A stretch of DNA of 64,000 bases from Paenibacillus mesophilus (lineage in GTDB: Bacteria > Bacillota > Bacilli > Paenibacillales > NBRC-103111), in assembly GCF_005938385.1 (NCBI RefSeq), contig NZ_VCRA01000003.1, forward strand, positions 62,001-126,000. The letters run 5' to 3'. Each line of letters opens with the position of its first letter. Positions within the stretch are counted from its first letter, which is position 1. The position numbers and the translations under genes are program-made. Shown in pieces: positions 9,295 through 18,167 of the stretch. The notes beneath the pieces were generated by a model. It ran no database searches and was not told where the DNA came from. It saw nothing but the letters and a program-made list of their open reading frames with translations.

Positions 9295-9993
9295 TCAGAA
9301 TAGGTCGACAATCATCGGCAGCTTGGAAACGAAACCTTCCGCATAAGGCACCATTCGCTTTTGCCCGAGCAGCCTGTCCCGCGCCTCCACCCGTTCCAAA
9401 TAGCCTTGATTGAGCGGAGTAGCCACGTAGCTGTTCCCGCCCGTCGCAGGGTCGAATTGGCTGGCGTACGCCCGTAATGCGTCCGTTTTGGACGAATACG
9501 AGTCGGTAACGTTTATCAACACGTCGGTATCAAACACATCGTTTATAAAATAAAAGTATAACTGCTCGACAAGCACCGGCTCCGTATCCGGCAAATACCG
9601 GCGAAGCTTCGCATTGAATACGGCTTCCTGTACGAGATGGCTGCATGCCACGTGATCGGGATGCCTGTCCTGCCAATAAGGAGCGAATACGATTCTCGGC
9701 TTAAACTTGCGGATTTCAAGTGTAATCGCATCCACATGCTCCTTGGTCATATACAGCCCGCGATCGGGCAGCCCAAGATTCGACCTGGAGGCCAATCCGA
9801 GTATACGGCCCGCTTCGGCCGCTTCTTCGCGTCTCGTATCGACATTGCCGTTCGAAGACATTTCGGCCAACGTCAAGTCGCAAATGCCTACCCGATAACC
9901 CGCCCGCGTATGCTTGGCGATCGTTCCGCCCATCCCGATCTCCGCGTCGTCGGGATGCGCTCCGAAAATAAGGATGTCCAATCGATCCGACAT
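9295..9993 (-). CDS. bshB1: N-acetyl-GlcN-malate deacetylase (bacillithiol pathway)
   Basis: BshB1 removes the acetyl group from GlcNAc-malate, the second step of bacillithiol synthesis. The 232-residue protein has the zinc-dependent LmbE/PIG-L deacetylase motifs: an N-terminal AHPDDAEIG with His, Asp and Asp ligands, and later YWQDRHPDHVACS carrying the third ligand histidine. The start at 9993 is one base past the mgsA stop and the genes are tightly packed. The neighbouring bshA supports BshB1 rather than another LmbE-family enzyme. Confidence 0.94.
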   Translation of the reverse strand: MSDRLDILIFGAHPDDAEIGMGGTIAKHTRAGYRVGICDLTLAEMSSNGNVDTRREEAAEAGRILGLASRSNLGLPDRGLYMTKEHVDAITLEIRKFKPRIVFAPYWQDRHPDHVACSHLVQEAVFNAKLRRYLPDTEPVLVEQLYFYFINDVFDTDVLINVTDSYSSKTDALRAYASQFDPATGGNSYVATPLNQGYLERVEARDRLLGQKRMVPYAEGFVSKLPMIVDLF

Positions 9994-9994
9994 A

Positions 9995-10411
9995 TCACAT
10001 CACACCCGGTTTATATTTGTCTTTCAGCTCGCGCCAGCCGAACTCCCCGCGGTCGAGCGACCGTACGAGCAGCTCCGCCGAGGCGATATTGGTTGCGACC
10101 GGAATTCCTTGTACGTCGCACAGACGGAGCAGCGCGATGATATCCGGCTCATGCGGCTGCGCCATCAAGGGGTCCCGCAAAAAAATGACCAAATCCATTT
10201 CGTTCTGCGCAACCATCGCGCCGATCTGCTGATCCCCGCCGAGCGGTCCCGACATGAACCGGTGTACCTGCAGTTTGGTCGATTCCATAATTTTCGTACC
10301 GGTCGTGCCGGTAGCGAATAGCCGATGATGGCTGAAAACTTCCTCATAGGCGATTACGAAATTGACCATTTCTTCTTTTTTCCGGTCATGCGCGATCAAT
10401 GCGATATTCAT
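9995..10411 (-). CDS. mgsA: Methylglyoxal synthase
   Basis: MgsA converts dihydroxyacetone phosphate to methylglyoxal and phosphate, a bypass when sugar phosphates build up. The 138-residue protein begins [16 protein letters not shown], carries the phosphate-binding [10 protein letters not shown] and [12 protein letters not shown] segments and the catalytic aspartate in IFLRDP. The start at 10411 follows GGAGGGG with six bases spacing; an ATG five codons earlier has no better site. It is directly upstream of bshB1. Methylglyoxal is detoxified by bacillithiol, so grouping with bshB1-bshA is sensible and matches B. subtilis. Confidence 0.96.
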   Translation of the reverse strand: MNIALIAHDRKKEEMVNFVIAYEEVFSHHRLFATGTTGTKIMESTKLQVHRFMSGPLGGDQQIGAMVAQNEMDLVIFLRDPLMAQPHEPDIIALLRLCDVQGIPVATNIASAELLVRSLDRGEFGWRELKDKYKPGVM

Positions 10412-10459
10412 CCGGTACCCCTCCACAGTGCGCTGGTGTCATGATATGCATAAAGTTCC

Positions 10460-11266
10460 TTAGTCGATGAAGTGCTCGAATCCGTAGACGATGCCGCCGC
10501 TTAGCTCCAACACTTTCTGGACGGCTATTTTTACCCCCGGCATATAGCCGGCCCGCTCGTACGAATCGTGGCGTATTTTGAGCGTTTGCCCGAAGCCGCC
10601 GAAGAGCACTTCCTGCTGGGCGAATATTCCCGGCAGCCGCACGCTATGTATGCGAAAACCGCTGTAATACCCGCCTCTCGCCCCTTCGATCGTTTCATGC
10701 TCGTTCGGATTTCCTTGCCGAAGCTCTTGACGGTTTTGCGCGATCAGCTCGGCCGTCTTGATCGAAGTGCCCGACGGAGCATCCAGCTTCTGATCGCCGT
10801 GGTACTCTACGATTTCGACATGCGGCATATATTTGGCCGCTTGAGCCGCGAATTTCATCATCAGGATCGCTCCGATAGAGAAGTTCGGAGCTATAATGCC
10901 GCCGATGCCGTTCTCTTTGCATAGCTTGTCCAATTCCTCGATATCGCCCGGCGTAAAACCGGTTGTCCCGATTACGGGACGTACCCGATGACGGATCGCA
11001 ATGCGGCTGTTCGCCATTACGGTATGAGGGGTAGTAAAATCGACCAATACATGGGCGTCCGCAGAAGCGAGAGCCTCTTCCAGATTGCTCTTAACCAAAA
11101 CGCCGCACGGTTCTTTTCCTACAAGCGTTCCCGCATCCATACCTTCATACGAACGGCTGACTGCCGCCACTAGACGCAGCTCGGGATCCGCCAAAACCAT
11201 TTTAACGACTTCCTGCCCCATTCTTCCGCTTGCTCCGGCTACTGCTACATGAATTTTTGCGTCCAT
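10460..11266 (-). CDS. dapB: 4-hydroxy-tetrahydrodipicolinate reductase
   Basis: DapB reduces the product of DapA with NAD(P)H in lysine, diaminopimelate and dipicolinate synthesis. Visible features are the Rossmann start VAVAGASGRMGQEVVKMV, the FTTPHTV segment, the substrate site around EYHGDQKLDAPSGTSIK (the usual H-H-K region, with HVEIVEYH) and FRIHSVRLPGIFAQQEVLFG. The 268-residue length is typical. It follows a TPR gene and precedes mgsA, in the conserved ypjD-dapB-mgsA order. A spore former also needs this pathway for dipicolinic acid and peptidoglycan. Confidence 0.96.
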   Translation of the reverse strand: MDAKIHVAVAGASGRMGQEVVKMVLADPELRLVAAVSRSYEGMDAGTLVGKEPCGVLVKSNLEEALASADAHVLVDFTTPHTVMANSRIAIRHRVRPVIGTTGFTPGDIEELDKLCKENGIGGIIAPNFSIGAILMMKFAAQAAKYMPHVEIVEYHGDQKLDAPSGTSIKTAELIAQNRQELRQGNPNEHETIEGARGGYYSGFRIHSVRLPGIFAQQEVLFGGFGQTLKIRHDSYERAGYMPGVKIAVQKVLELSGGIVYGFEHFID

Positions 11267-11310
11267 GTCAAATCTCCTTTAGACGATAGTTAAGAGGTGC
11301 GATGAGGCTC

Positions 11311-11823
11311 CTAAGAGCGCAAGTAGCGCTTCAATTTTTCCCGATATTGTTCGAACAAACGATTCGCCTCGACATGCTGCGGATCCAGCTTGACTGCATC
11401 TTTCGCCGCCTGCAGCGCGGGACCGAATTCCTCCAGCTCCCCGTAAGCGACGGCCAGCAGCAAATAAGCTTCGATCAAAAGCGGGTCGAGAAGGAGCGCC
11501 TGCTTCAGCAAGTCTACCGCGAGATGAGGCTGGGTGTGCCCATCGATATACTTCTCCGCGTCTTGAAGCAGCTGCTTCGCCTCCAGCGTACCGGCATGGT
11601 AGCTGTAAGACTCATTGTCCGGATGAAGATTCGCTGCCGTACGCGCATGCTCGATCGCCTTTCCGAGCTTGTTGCTTCTCGCGTACGTTACGGACAGCTT
11701 GTAATGGTAAGCCGCGTTGTCCGGGTCGAGACGTACGGCCCGTTCGAACCATTCGATCGCACGCTCGAAGTCGGACTCCAATATCGAAGCGTAAGCTTTT
11801 TTGATTTCATATTCGCCGTCCAT
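11311..11823 (-). CDS. TPR-repeat protein, function unknown
   Basis: A 170-residue soluble protein made mostly of tetratricopeptide repeats: ESDFERAIEWFERAVRLDPD, KLGKAIEHARTAANLHPDN and a third around LLDPLLIEAYLLLAVAYGEL. The start at 11823 was chosen because GAGGAGG precedes that ATG by seven bases; the frame is open 25 codons further without a site. It lies between the MazG-like gene and dapB, where B. subtilis has no gene, so it is an addition to the conserved cluster. It has no catalytic motif and no targeting signal. Confidence 0.75.
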   Translation of the reverse strand: MDGEYEIKKAYASILESDFERAIEWFERAVRLDPDNAAYHYKLSVTYARSNKLGKAIEHARTAANLHPDNESYSYHAGTLEAKQLLQDAEKYIDGHTQPHLAVDLLKQALLLDPLLIEAYLLLAVAYGELEEFGPALQAAKDAVKLDPQHVEANRLFEQYREKLKRYLRS

Positions 11824-11933
11824 GCCGGTCCCTCCTCTGCGGGGAATCGAAGCACGCGATGGGACTTCGCTCCTTGCATACGAGCAACGCGGGGGCAATC
11901 GCCTCGCGTTCCGATTGGTACAGCATATGACGG

Positions 11934-12272
11934 CTAAACTTGATCGGTGTCCTTTTTCGTCCAGCGGTCGGCATCGCGGGTTTGAAACTTATGCATGACG
12001 GCGTCGTGCGCCTGGGTCAAATCGATTCCGAGCGAATTGGCGAAGCAGATCGTAATAAACAATATATCGCCCAGCTCGAGCTCGATCGAATTATCGGCTT
12101 CATCCGGTTTTTTCGGCTTCGGTCCATATTTGTGATTCACTTCCCGGGCCAATTCCCCGACTTCCTCGGACATCCGGGCCAGCATGGCCAGCGGGCTGAA
12201 ATAGCCTTCTTTGAACTGCGAAATGTAGGCATCGACTTCTCGCTGCATATGGGCTAGCGATTTTTCCGGCAT
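11934..12272 (-). CDS. MazG-like nucleotide pyrophosphohydrolase (YpjD type)
   Basis: The roughly 112-residue protein has the all-alpha NTP-PPase (MazG) signature: EEVGELAREVNHKYG followed by ELELGDILFITICFAN, together the EExxE...ExxD metal-binding pattern. It probably hydrolyses non-canonical or surplus dNTPs to monophosphates; the substrate is unknown. The start is uncertain between two adjacent ATGs (12275, 12272) behind AAAGGGGAG and an earlier one at 12290. It heads the minus-strand cluster leading to dapB and is divergent from the yitT-type gene at 12499. Confidence 0.88.
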   Translation of the reverse strand: MPEKSLAHMQREVDAYISQFKEGYFSPLAMLARMSEEVGELAREVNHKYGPKPKKPDEADNSIELELGDILFITICFANSLGIDLTQAHDAVMHKFQTRDADRWTKKDTDQV

Positions 12273-12498
12273 CATTGCTCCCCTTTCCATGGCACCCCTT
12301 GTCGGTTCTACCCTGTAAATTCGCTGATGTACAGTTATTCCGTGGTGTCGACACGAACATAAGCGTCTTTCTACATGTTAACGCAAAAGGGCGGCTGAAA
12401 ACAAATCTTTTTTCATACTCAAGCCGGCGATCTCCACACGATTAGGGGCATACTACGACCATACGATCGTACAAACGATTCAATCGGGAGGAACCGCG

Positions 12499-13365
12499 AT
12501 GGAGAAACGGCTGCTCGGAACGCTTCGATCTTGGGTTCCTATCGCTTGCGGAACAGCCATCTATGCGTTCAGTCTTCATTATTTCGTCATACCGAACGAG
12601 CTCATGGAAGGCGGCGTCACCGGCATTTCGCTGCTGCTGAACTATGCTCTTGGATTTCCGGTATCCGTAACGACGTTAGTGATCAATATCCCGTTGTTTC
12701 TAATAGGCTGGAGAAAAATCGGCAAAGCCGCGATGGTCAATACCGTCCTGGGAACTTTGACACTGTCGCTCTTTTTGCGGCTTATGGAAGTTGCTATCGG
12801 CCGCGGCTGGATCGTTCCGTTCCGGTCGGATACGGATTTCTTCCTGGCGACGCTATACGCCGGCGTTACGATCGGGATCGGACTCGGTATCGTATTCCGT
12901 TTCGGGGGCACGACGGGCGGAACCGATATCATTGCGAGCGTATTATCCAAGTCGAACGGCTGGAGCATCGGCCAAGTCATTCTTGCCGTCGACGTGCTGG
13001 TCATCGGAACTTCCCTCCTCTACATTCCGAAGGAAAAAGTGCTTTACACGCTCGTCGCGGTGTTCGTCGCCTCCCGAACGATCGATTTCATTACCGAGGG
13101 CGCTTACTCCGCCAAAGCGTTTACGATCATGTCCGACAAAGGGGAAGAGCTTGCCCAAGCGATCACCCGCGAAATGGATCGCGGCGTTACCTTGTTCGCC
13201 GCCAAGGGGGCTTATTCCAATACCGACAAATGCGTCGTATACAGCGTCGTCGGACGGCAGGAGACGAGGAAGCTGAAATCGATCGTGAAGCAGGTCGATC
13301 CTCAGGCCTTTATCGTCATATCGGATGTTCACGACGTTTTGGGTGAAGGCTTCCGGGGCCGTTGA
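12499..13365 (+). CDS. YitT-family membrane protein with DUF2179 domain
   Basis: This is one of very few genes on the plus strand. The 288-residue protein has about five to six hydrophobic membrane segments in the first 190 residues (for example PIACGTAIYAFSLHYFVIP and the glycine-rich FGGTTGGTDIIASVLSK region) and a C-terminal cytoplasmic DUF2179 domain ending near VISDVHDVLGEGFRG. YitT-family proteins have no well-defined activity. In B. subtilis the paralogue ypjC lies at the same place between ypjB and ypjD. The ATG follows GGGAGGAACCGCG. It converges on ypjB, with two hairpins between them. Confidence 0.9.
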   Translation: MEKRLLGTLRSWVPIACGTAIYAFSLHYFVIPNELMEGGVTGISLLLNYALGFPVSVTTLVINIPLFLIGWRKIGKAAMVNTVLGTLTLSLFLRLMEVAIGRGWIVPFRSDTDFFLATLYAGVTIGIGLGIVFRFGGTTGGTDIIASVLSKSNGWSIGQVILAVDVLVIGTSLLYIPKEKVLYTLVAVFVASRTIDFITEGAYSAKAFTIMSDKGEELAQAITREMDRGVTLFAAKGAYSNTDKCVVYSVVGRQETRKLKSIVKQVDPQAFIVISDVHDVLGEGFRGR

Positions 13366-13388
13366 CTCTTCTACCCATAAAAATAGAC

Positions 13389-13412
13389 ACGGAGGGCGGT
13401 TGCCCTTCGTGC
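13389..13412. terminator. Hairpin between convergent genes (weak terminator)
   Basis: CACGGAGGGC and GCCCTTCGTG form a 10-bp stem (one G-U) with a GGTT loop. On the minus strand it is followed by TCTATTTTTA, so it could end transcripts coming from ypjB. On the plus strand there is no T run. Confidence 0.45.
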
Positions 13413-13496
13413 CTGCGATAGACAGAATCGGGAAAAAGAGAATGAGCTACCGAAAGAGGTGGGAAATGTGCAACGTAGAGTTTACGTGCCTCATTT

Positions 13497-13540
13497 GAAA
13501 TCGCGTTCTAACCTTTTATCCATTCAGAGAACGCGATTTC
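13497..13540. repeat. 13-bp perfect inverted repeat between convergent genes
   Basis: GAAATCGCGTTCT and AGAACGCGATTTC flank an 18-base loop. No T run follows on either strand, so it is not a classic terminator; it may stabilise mRNA ends of the convergent yitT-type and ypjB genes. Confidence 0.7.
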
Positions 13541-13629
13541 AACGGGAGGCCGGAGCGCACATTCCCAGCTCTTGCCCAAATCGCTTCCTCTCGCATTTCC
13601 GGACTCCTGTTTTCATCAGCTTCGAACGA

Positions 13630-14496
13630 TCATCGCCCTCCGTGCCGGTTCCCGCCCCCGAACGAATTGCGCTCAAACTCAAAAATACGCCAAGCCGCAT
13701 AAGCAAGCACCACAATGATGATCGAGCCGAACAAAAGAATCGACGATGCAGGCACTTGACGCTCTACAATAGGCACATAGGCCGATCTGTCGCGCCGCCC
13801 GAACAATTCGTCCAATTCCTGCCGCAGATGCTCCAATGCGCCGCCGGTCTGCTTCAGATCGATTTCCGGCTGCGACAGCTGACTGCGGAAAAACGTCAAC
13901 AGCGAATCCATCTTCTCTACTTGGGAAGCCGGTCGGCTGATCAATAGCGAAGGACGAATCGTAGCATAACGGAGCTGAAGCTGCTCGAGACCCGCAGCCG
14001 CTTCCTTCTTGTCCCGCTTCAGAACGCCTTGCTCCAGCCGGTAGGCGGATTCCTTCATTCCTTTATAATATTGCAGCCACATCGGCTGATTCGCATGGGT
14101 CAGCGCATCGGTGGCCAGACGGATTTTGGCCGCGGCAGCTTGTCCTTCCTCTTGGGAGAAGTGAACCGATTGAAATACCCGCTTGGCCAGGACGATCGAC
14201 TCGGACAAAGCGCCTACGCCCTCCACCGAAGTAATGCCTTCAAAGCGGATTCCGGTCATTTGGCTGCCGATCTCCTCCAGCTTGTCCCGCGCTTTGTCGA
14301 TAGCTCCGTCCATGACGTACCGGTACATTTCGTCAGCGGCGGCATTTAACTGTCCAACCTGCTTCAACTGCTCCGGCGTAGCTTGCGTACGGTCGGCTCC
14401 GGCAGGCCTCTCTTGCCCGCAGCCGACAGCAAAGCCCAAGACGAGGAACAGAACGAAGCATGCCACTCCTACGCGTCTTATCCCGAAAACAAACAT
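13630..14496 (-). CDS. ypjB: Sporulation protein YpjB
   Basis: The 288-residue protein has an N-terminal export signal ending in a lipobox-like FAVGC (Cys at about residue 26), a long helical extracytoplasmic region and a C-terminal membrane span around SSILLFGSIIIVVLAYAAW with a short basic tail. This matches YpjB, a spore-formation-associated protein in Bacillales whose mechanism is not established. It follows ypjA by 18 bp and converges with the yitT-type gene. Double anchoring (lipid plus C-terminal helix) is inferred; the Cys could also simply be part of an uncleaved anchor. Confidence 0.85.
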   Translation of the reverse strand: MFVFGIRRVGVACFVLFLVLGFAVGCGQERPAGADRTQATPEQLKQVGQLNAAADEMYRYVMDGAIDKARDKLEEIGSQMTGIRFEGITSVEGVGALSESIVLAKRVFQSVHFSQEEGQAAAAKIRLATDALTHANQPMWLQYYKGMKESAYRLEQGVLKRDKKEAAAGLEQLQLRYATIRPSLLISRPASQVEKMDSLLTFFRSQLSQPEIDLKQTGGALEHLRQELDELFGRRDRSAYVPIVERQVPASSILLFGSIIIVVLAYAAWRIFEFERNSFGGGNRHGGR

Positions 14497-14514
14497 CGGA
14501 CATCCCCCCTCGCT

Positions 14515-15153
14515 TCATCTTATGGGGGGATGTCCGATTTTAGACCAGCGGATCACTGCGGCAACAATAGCGGTACTGATCGCCGTCATCATCCAGGTGA
14601 ACAGTTCAATTGCGCCGAGGTCGTCGAGCAATATGTCCCTTAGCCAAGGGTAGATGAAGGCGTGATAATCAAGCCAATCGTTCAAGAAGAGAAGCAGTAG
14701 CGCGAAAAGAAGATGCGCTGCACGAACGCGGAAATAGCCTATAAACAGAAGCGCCTCGACGGCCATGGAGAGGTGAGACCCGATAAGCATCCATTCCTCC
14801 CAAACAAGCGATTGGCCCTGATAGGCGACGGAAGCATTCATCGCCACGGCCCAAACGCCGTACTTGACCGAGGATACCGCGCCCAAAGCGGCGATAAAAC
14901 CCGCTGCATAGGTAGGTACAGCTTTAGGCGCAAACAATATCAAGCCTAACGATACCGTGAACCATAAGCTCGCGGTCGGACTATCCGGCACGAATAAGAC
15001 CAGCCAGGCCGGCATACGGTTAACGGTGTACACGATTTGTTCCCAATACCAGACATAGCCGTATATCGTACCGAGCACGTTAACCGTGAACAAGGCTAAC
15101 AGAAACGCCCGGTTTTGCAAAAAAACGCGGTTCAACCAGTACCAGAGCGGCAC
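14515..15153 (-). CDS. ypjA: DUF1405 membrane protein YpjA
   Basis: A 212-residue integral membrane protein with about six hydrophobic helices, for example AFLLALFTVNVLGTIYGYVW and LLFALLLLFLNDWLDY. It is the DUF1405 (YpjA) family, of unknown function, conserved next to the qcr operon in Bacillales. The start is a GTG at 15153 preceded by AAAGGAGGAACTGGG; the longer open frame to 15231 has no ribosome binding site and adds a non-family segment. It sits directly upstream of ypjB. Confidence 0.85.
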   Translation of the reverse strand: MPLWYWLNRVFLQNRAFLLALFTVNVLGTIYGYVWYWEQIVYTVNRMPAWLVLFVPDSPTASLWFTVSLGLILFAPKAVPTYAAGFIAALGAVSSVKYGVWAVAMNASVAYQGQSLVWEEWMLIGSHLSMAVEALLFIGYFRVRAAHLLFALLLLFLNDWLDYHAFIYPWLRDILLDDLGAIELFTWMMTAISTAIVAAVIRWSKIGHPPIR

Positions 15154-15282
15154 CCCAGTTCCTCCTTTTAGAAACTTAAACGGAATTACCGCCCTGACTG
15201 ATGAACGGGGCTTTGTGGACCGGACGGGCAAGTTCCGGTCGTCAAAGAGCAGGGTACGTTATTCCGTTAAAGTTCCTTAAAT

Positions 15283-15318
15283 GAAAGACCTGACCGTCGT
15301 ATACGGTCAGGCCCTTTC
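15283..15318 (-). terminator. Terminator of the qcr operon
   Basis: GAAAG...CCTGACCG pairs with CGGTCAGG...CTTTC and is followed by a moderately T-rich run (TCTTTCATTT) on the minus strand, immediately downstream of qcrC. Confidence 0.75.
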
Positions 15319-15326
15319 TCATTGCG

Positions 15327-16208
15327 CTATTGCTTCTTTTGTTTGCCGAGCCATTCCGCCAGCGCGTCGATATCCGCGGCGGTCAAGCCTTTCTTGATAT
15401 TGTCGTCGTATTGCTTCGACATTCCGCCCTTGCCCTCTTTGATGATCTTCATAATCTCATCCTTGGAGTGCTTGTCGCCGATACCGCGAAGTGCCGGCAT
15501 GCCGCTGACGCCTTTCATATCTTTGGCGTGGCAGTTAATGCAAGTAGCTTTTTGGTAAATCTCGTAGCCTTTGTCGTCCTGGGCGACGATTTGAGCTCCT
15601 GCCGCCGGCTTCGGAGCCGCACCGCCTCCGCCGCCTGCTTTCTTCGCTTCTTCCATCTCGTGTTCGCGCTTGATATGCTCCGGAATGATGTTTTTGTCCG
15701 TCAGTTCCTTTTGATAGTGCATCCAAGATACGACCGTCAGATGAATACAGGCGATCAGCGTAACGAACATGAAGGCGGACGCGATGGGACGTTTGTAAAA
15801 CCGTCTTTCTTTGCCCGTATCGAGAAATGGAGCAAGCATCAATCCGCCGAACATAATGCCCGGAATGATAATCGATCCGATAAAAATCTTCAATGTATCG
15901 CCCGAAACGTAAGGGTATTTCAAGAATTGATACAAGAACAAAAAGTACCAGTCCGGCATCGGAATGAAAGTCGTGTTGGTCGGATCCGCCGGATAGCCGA
16001 GCGGTGCGGCCTCTTGCATGACGAGCACCAGAACGCCTACAAGCGCGACGCAACCTACCATCCATTCCTTCAGCAGGAAGTTCGGTATGAACACTTCCGA
16101 TTTACCGGGAAAAGCCGAATAATCGGGGGGAATCATCGGACCGCTTTTACGTACGCGGGAATCTCCGACGTAGACCACTTTTTCGTTTGATTTATGACCG
16201 TGTGCCAC
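15327..16208 (-). CDS. qcrC: Menaquinol:cytochrome c reductase, cytochrome c subunit
   Basis: QcrC of the Bacillales b6c complex fuses a subunit-IV-like membrane part to a cytochrome c domain. The 293-residue protein has three to four membrane helices (VGCVALVGVLVLVMQEAA, IFIGSIIIPGIMFGGLML, AFMFVTLIACIHLTVVSW), then a Gly/Ala/Pro linker and a C-terminal haem c domain with CINCH near residue 220 and MPAL as candidate distal Met. It carries electrons out of the bc complex on the outer face of the membrane. Last gene of qcrA-qcrB-qcrC, 19 bp after qcrB, with a terminator downstream. Confidence 0.96.
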   Translation of the reverse strand: MAHGHKSNEKVVYVGDSRVRKSGPMIPPDYSAFPGKSEVFIPNFLLKEWMVGCVALVGVLVLVMQEAAPLGYPADPTNTTFIPMPDWYFLFLYQFLKYPYVSGDTLKIFIGSIIIPGIMFGGLMLAPFLDTGKERRFYKRPIASAFMFVTLIACIHLTVVSWMHYQKELTDKNIIPEHIKREHEMEEAKKAGGGGGAAPKPAAGAQIVAQDDKGYEIYQKATCINCHAKDMKGVSGMPALRGIGDKHSKDEIMKIIKEGKGGMSKQYDDNIKKGLTAADIDALAEWLGKQKKQ

Positions 16209-16227
16209 GCATTTGTCCTCCCTTCGA

Positions 16228-16899
16228 TTATAGCGGTCCGGAAATGCCCTGCTTGCGGATCATGAAGAAGTGACCGGCGAGCAGCGCAAGGAGAACTCCC
16301 GGCAAGAAGAACACATGCAGCGCGAAGAAACGGGTAAGCGTTTGGGCGCCGACGATCTCGCCGCCTTGCAGCAGCAAGGCAATATATTCTCCAACAACGG
16401 GAACGGATGCTGCGATTCCGATACCGACCTTCGTTGCGAAGTAAGCTTTGTTATCCCAAGGCAACAAGTAACCCGTAAATCCGAGACCCAGCATTACGAA
16501 GAAAATCAGCATCCCTACTACCCAGTTCATTTCGCGCGGCGCTTTATAAGAACCTGTGAAGAACACCCGGAGGGTATGTAGGAACATCATGACGATTACA
16601 AGACTCGCGCCCCAGTGATGCATGCCGCGGACGATTACGCCGAAAGCGACTTTATTTTGCAAGTAATCGACACTCGTATAAGCATTGATAATATCGGGGA
16701 CGTAATACATCGTCAGAAACATACCCGATAAAATTTGGATGACCACGAGGAAGAAGGTCAATCCGCCGAAACAGTACACGAACGCGGAAAAATGGTGCGC
16801 CGGGTTGACGTGCTCCGGAACTTCGTGATCCGCAACGTCTCTCCATAAAGGGGTTATATCAAGACGCTCGTCAATCCAGTTGTACATGCTTTTGAACAT
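16228..16899 (-). CDS. qcrB: Menaquinol:cytochrome c reductase, cytochrome b6 subunit
   Basis: QcrB is the membrane cytochrome b of the complex, binding two b haems and menaquinol. The 223 residues match a b6-type (split) cytochrome b with four helices; haem-ligand histidines lie in the helices around GMHHWGASLVIVMMFLHTLRV and LTRFFALHVFFLPGVLL. Length matches cytochrome b6 rather than full-length cytochrome b, consistent with the subunit IV part being fused in qcrC. Translated from an ATG at 16899, 17 bp after qcrA. Confidence 0.97.
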   Translation of the reverse strand: MFKSMYNWIDERLDITPLWRDVADHEVPEHVNPAHHFSAFVYCFGGLTFFLVVIQILSGMFLTMYYVPDIINAYTSVDYLQNKVAFGVIVRGMHHWGASLVIVMMFLHTLRVFFTGSYKAPREMNWVVGMLIFFVMLGLGFTGYLLPWDNKAYFATKVGIGIAASVPVVGEYIALLLQGGEIVGAQTLTRFFALHVFFLPGVLLALLAGHFFMIRKQGISGPL

Positions 16900-16916
16900 T
16901 TGATCGTAACGCCTCC

Positions 16917-17456
16917 TTATTTCGTGACGTGCTGATTCGGCTGCACTTTACCGAGATATACAAAACCGTTCTCGATCTTGATTAAGTACTCGTCGAGCGG
17001 AGCCGGGGCAACCGCCAGGTTTTTCCCTTCCTTGGTGTAATGCGCTTCGTGGCAAGGACAGAAAAATTGATTCTGATACCTTGCATCCGCATTCCAGTTT
17101 ACCGTACAGCCCAAATGTTTGCACACCGGCGACAGGGCGTAAATCGCGCCTTTGTCGTCCTTCATGATCCACGCTTCCAGCTCGGTATCGCTCTCATACC
17201 AGCCGTCCACTTGGTGAACCTGGAACTTGAACGATTTCGGCTCGTTCGTAATCTTGCTCTCTTCCACAACCTTTACGAACGATCCTTCACCGGACGGTTG
17301 CAAGATCGGATCGACGGCAAAACGGATCATAGGGATCGTTACGCCGGCGGCCATGAAAGCAGTTGTTCCGCCAAGGGTATACGATAAAAATTGACGGCGG
17401 GACATTTCGCGCCGCGTTGGTTTCTCGGAAGAGTGCTTGTTTTGAGCGTCATGCAT
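16917..17456 (-). CDS. qcrA: Menaquinol:cytochrome c reductase, Rieske iron-sulfur subunit
   Basis: The Rieske subunit takes the first electron from menaquinol. The 179-residue protein has a twin-arginine type N-terminus (RRQFLSYTLGGTTAFMAAGV) that serves as membrane anchor, and the [2Fe-2S] ligand boxes CKHLGC and CPCHEAHY. The start at 17456 (MHDAQNKHSS) has AAAAGGGGGT upstream; the frame extends 20 codons further without a site. First gene of the operon, behind a good sigma-A promoter at 17536-17564. Confidence 0.96.
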   Translation of the reverse strand: MHDAQNKHSSEKPTRREMSRRQFLSYTLGGTTAFMAAGVTIPMIRFAVDPILQPSGEGSFVKVVEESKITNEPKSFKFQVHQVDGWYESDTELEAWIMKDDKGAIYALSPVCKHLGCTVNWNADARYQNQFFCPCHEAHYTKEGKNLAVAPAPLDEYLIKIENGFVYLGKVQPNQHVTK

Positions 17457-17535
17457 TCGTCTTCTACCCCCTTTTATGCCATTTATCGCACGTCGTATTA
17501 CGACAATTTTTTGCACCGCACACTAGGACATTATA

Positions 17536-17564
17536 ATAATAGCTTAGGACATGTAGGGCGTCAA
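17536..17564 (-). promoter_or_regulatory. qcr operon promoter
   Basis: On the minus strand TTGACG (17559-17564), a 17-bp spacer and TATTAT (17536-17541) form a near-consensus sigma-A promoter about 80 bp ahead of the qcrA start. Confidence 0.75.
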
Positions 17565-17701
17565 GAATGTTGACTTGTGAAATCCGAGACGATTCGAAAT
17601 GTACAAGGCAACATTTAACGAAATTGTCACAAGTTCATCTCGAACTTATCCTTCACATTTTTACCGCCAATCATACGCCCGAATTGATGTCGGTCGGCTA
17701 G

Positions 17702-18148
17702 TCAAACATTCGGCGCGGCTTCAGGCTGCCACATCGCCCGAATATCCCGGGCAACCCGTTCCTTGAACTGCTCCCCGCTCATCACATCTCCTTCCGCTGA
17801 TTCCGGACACAGCAGCAGATCCGCGTCCGGAAAAGAGAGGGACGCAACGGACGGATGGCCGGAAATGACGATCACATAACGGAAGCCGGCTCCTTTGATT
17901 TTTTGGCAAACCGAATTGATTGCGGCCGCGGCGGCCGGTCCCTCGACATAATGAAAAGCCGGGTAGGTGACGATTCTCCCTTTGTACGGACCCTCCACGC
18001 AATCCATGACATCGCGCAAATATTCCAGCTCCTGAGTAGCCTCCCATGGCTGCTCGAAACCGGACAAGCCGGTGACGGGAAGCAGGCATGTATCCAAATA
18101 CGGTCTAAGCCCTTCCCAATCGGAACGTTCGATCTCGCTGAATTTCAA
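17702..18148 (-). CDS. DUF2487 protein (YpiF type)
   Basis: A 148-residue cytoplasmic protein whose core, from LKFSEIERSDWEGLRPYLDT to the C-terminus, matches the DUF2487 family (B. subtilis YpiF, similar length), of unknown function, found next to qcr in Bacillales. A TTG start at 18148 preceded by AAGGAGTGGACAAGC is chosen. The frame is open further upstream to 18352, but that part is the translated 75-bp dispersed repeat and a terminator, so it is not protein. The repeat copy at 18168-18242 lies about 20 bp upstream of the TTG start, so it falls in the 5' region of this gene. Confidence 0.82.
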   Translation of the reverse strand: MKFSEIERSDWEGLRPYLDTCLLPVTGLSGFEQPWEATQELEYLRDVMDCVEGPYKGRIVTYPAFHYVEGPAAAAAINSVCQKIKGAGFRYVIVISGHPSVASLSFPDADLLLCPESAEGDVMSGEQFKERVARDIRAMWQPEAAPNV

Positions 18149-18167
18149 GCTTGTCCACTCCTTCCTG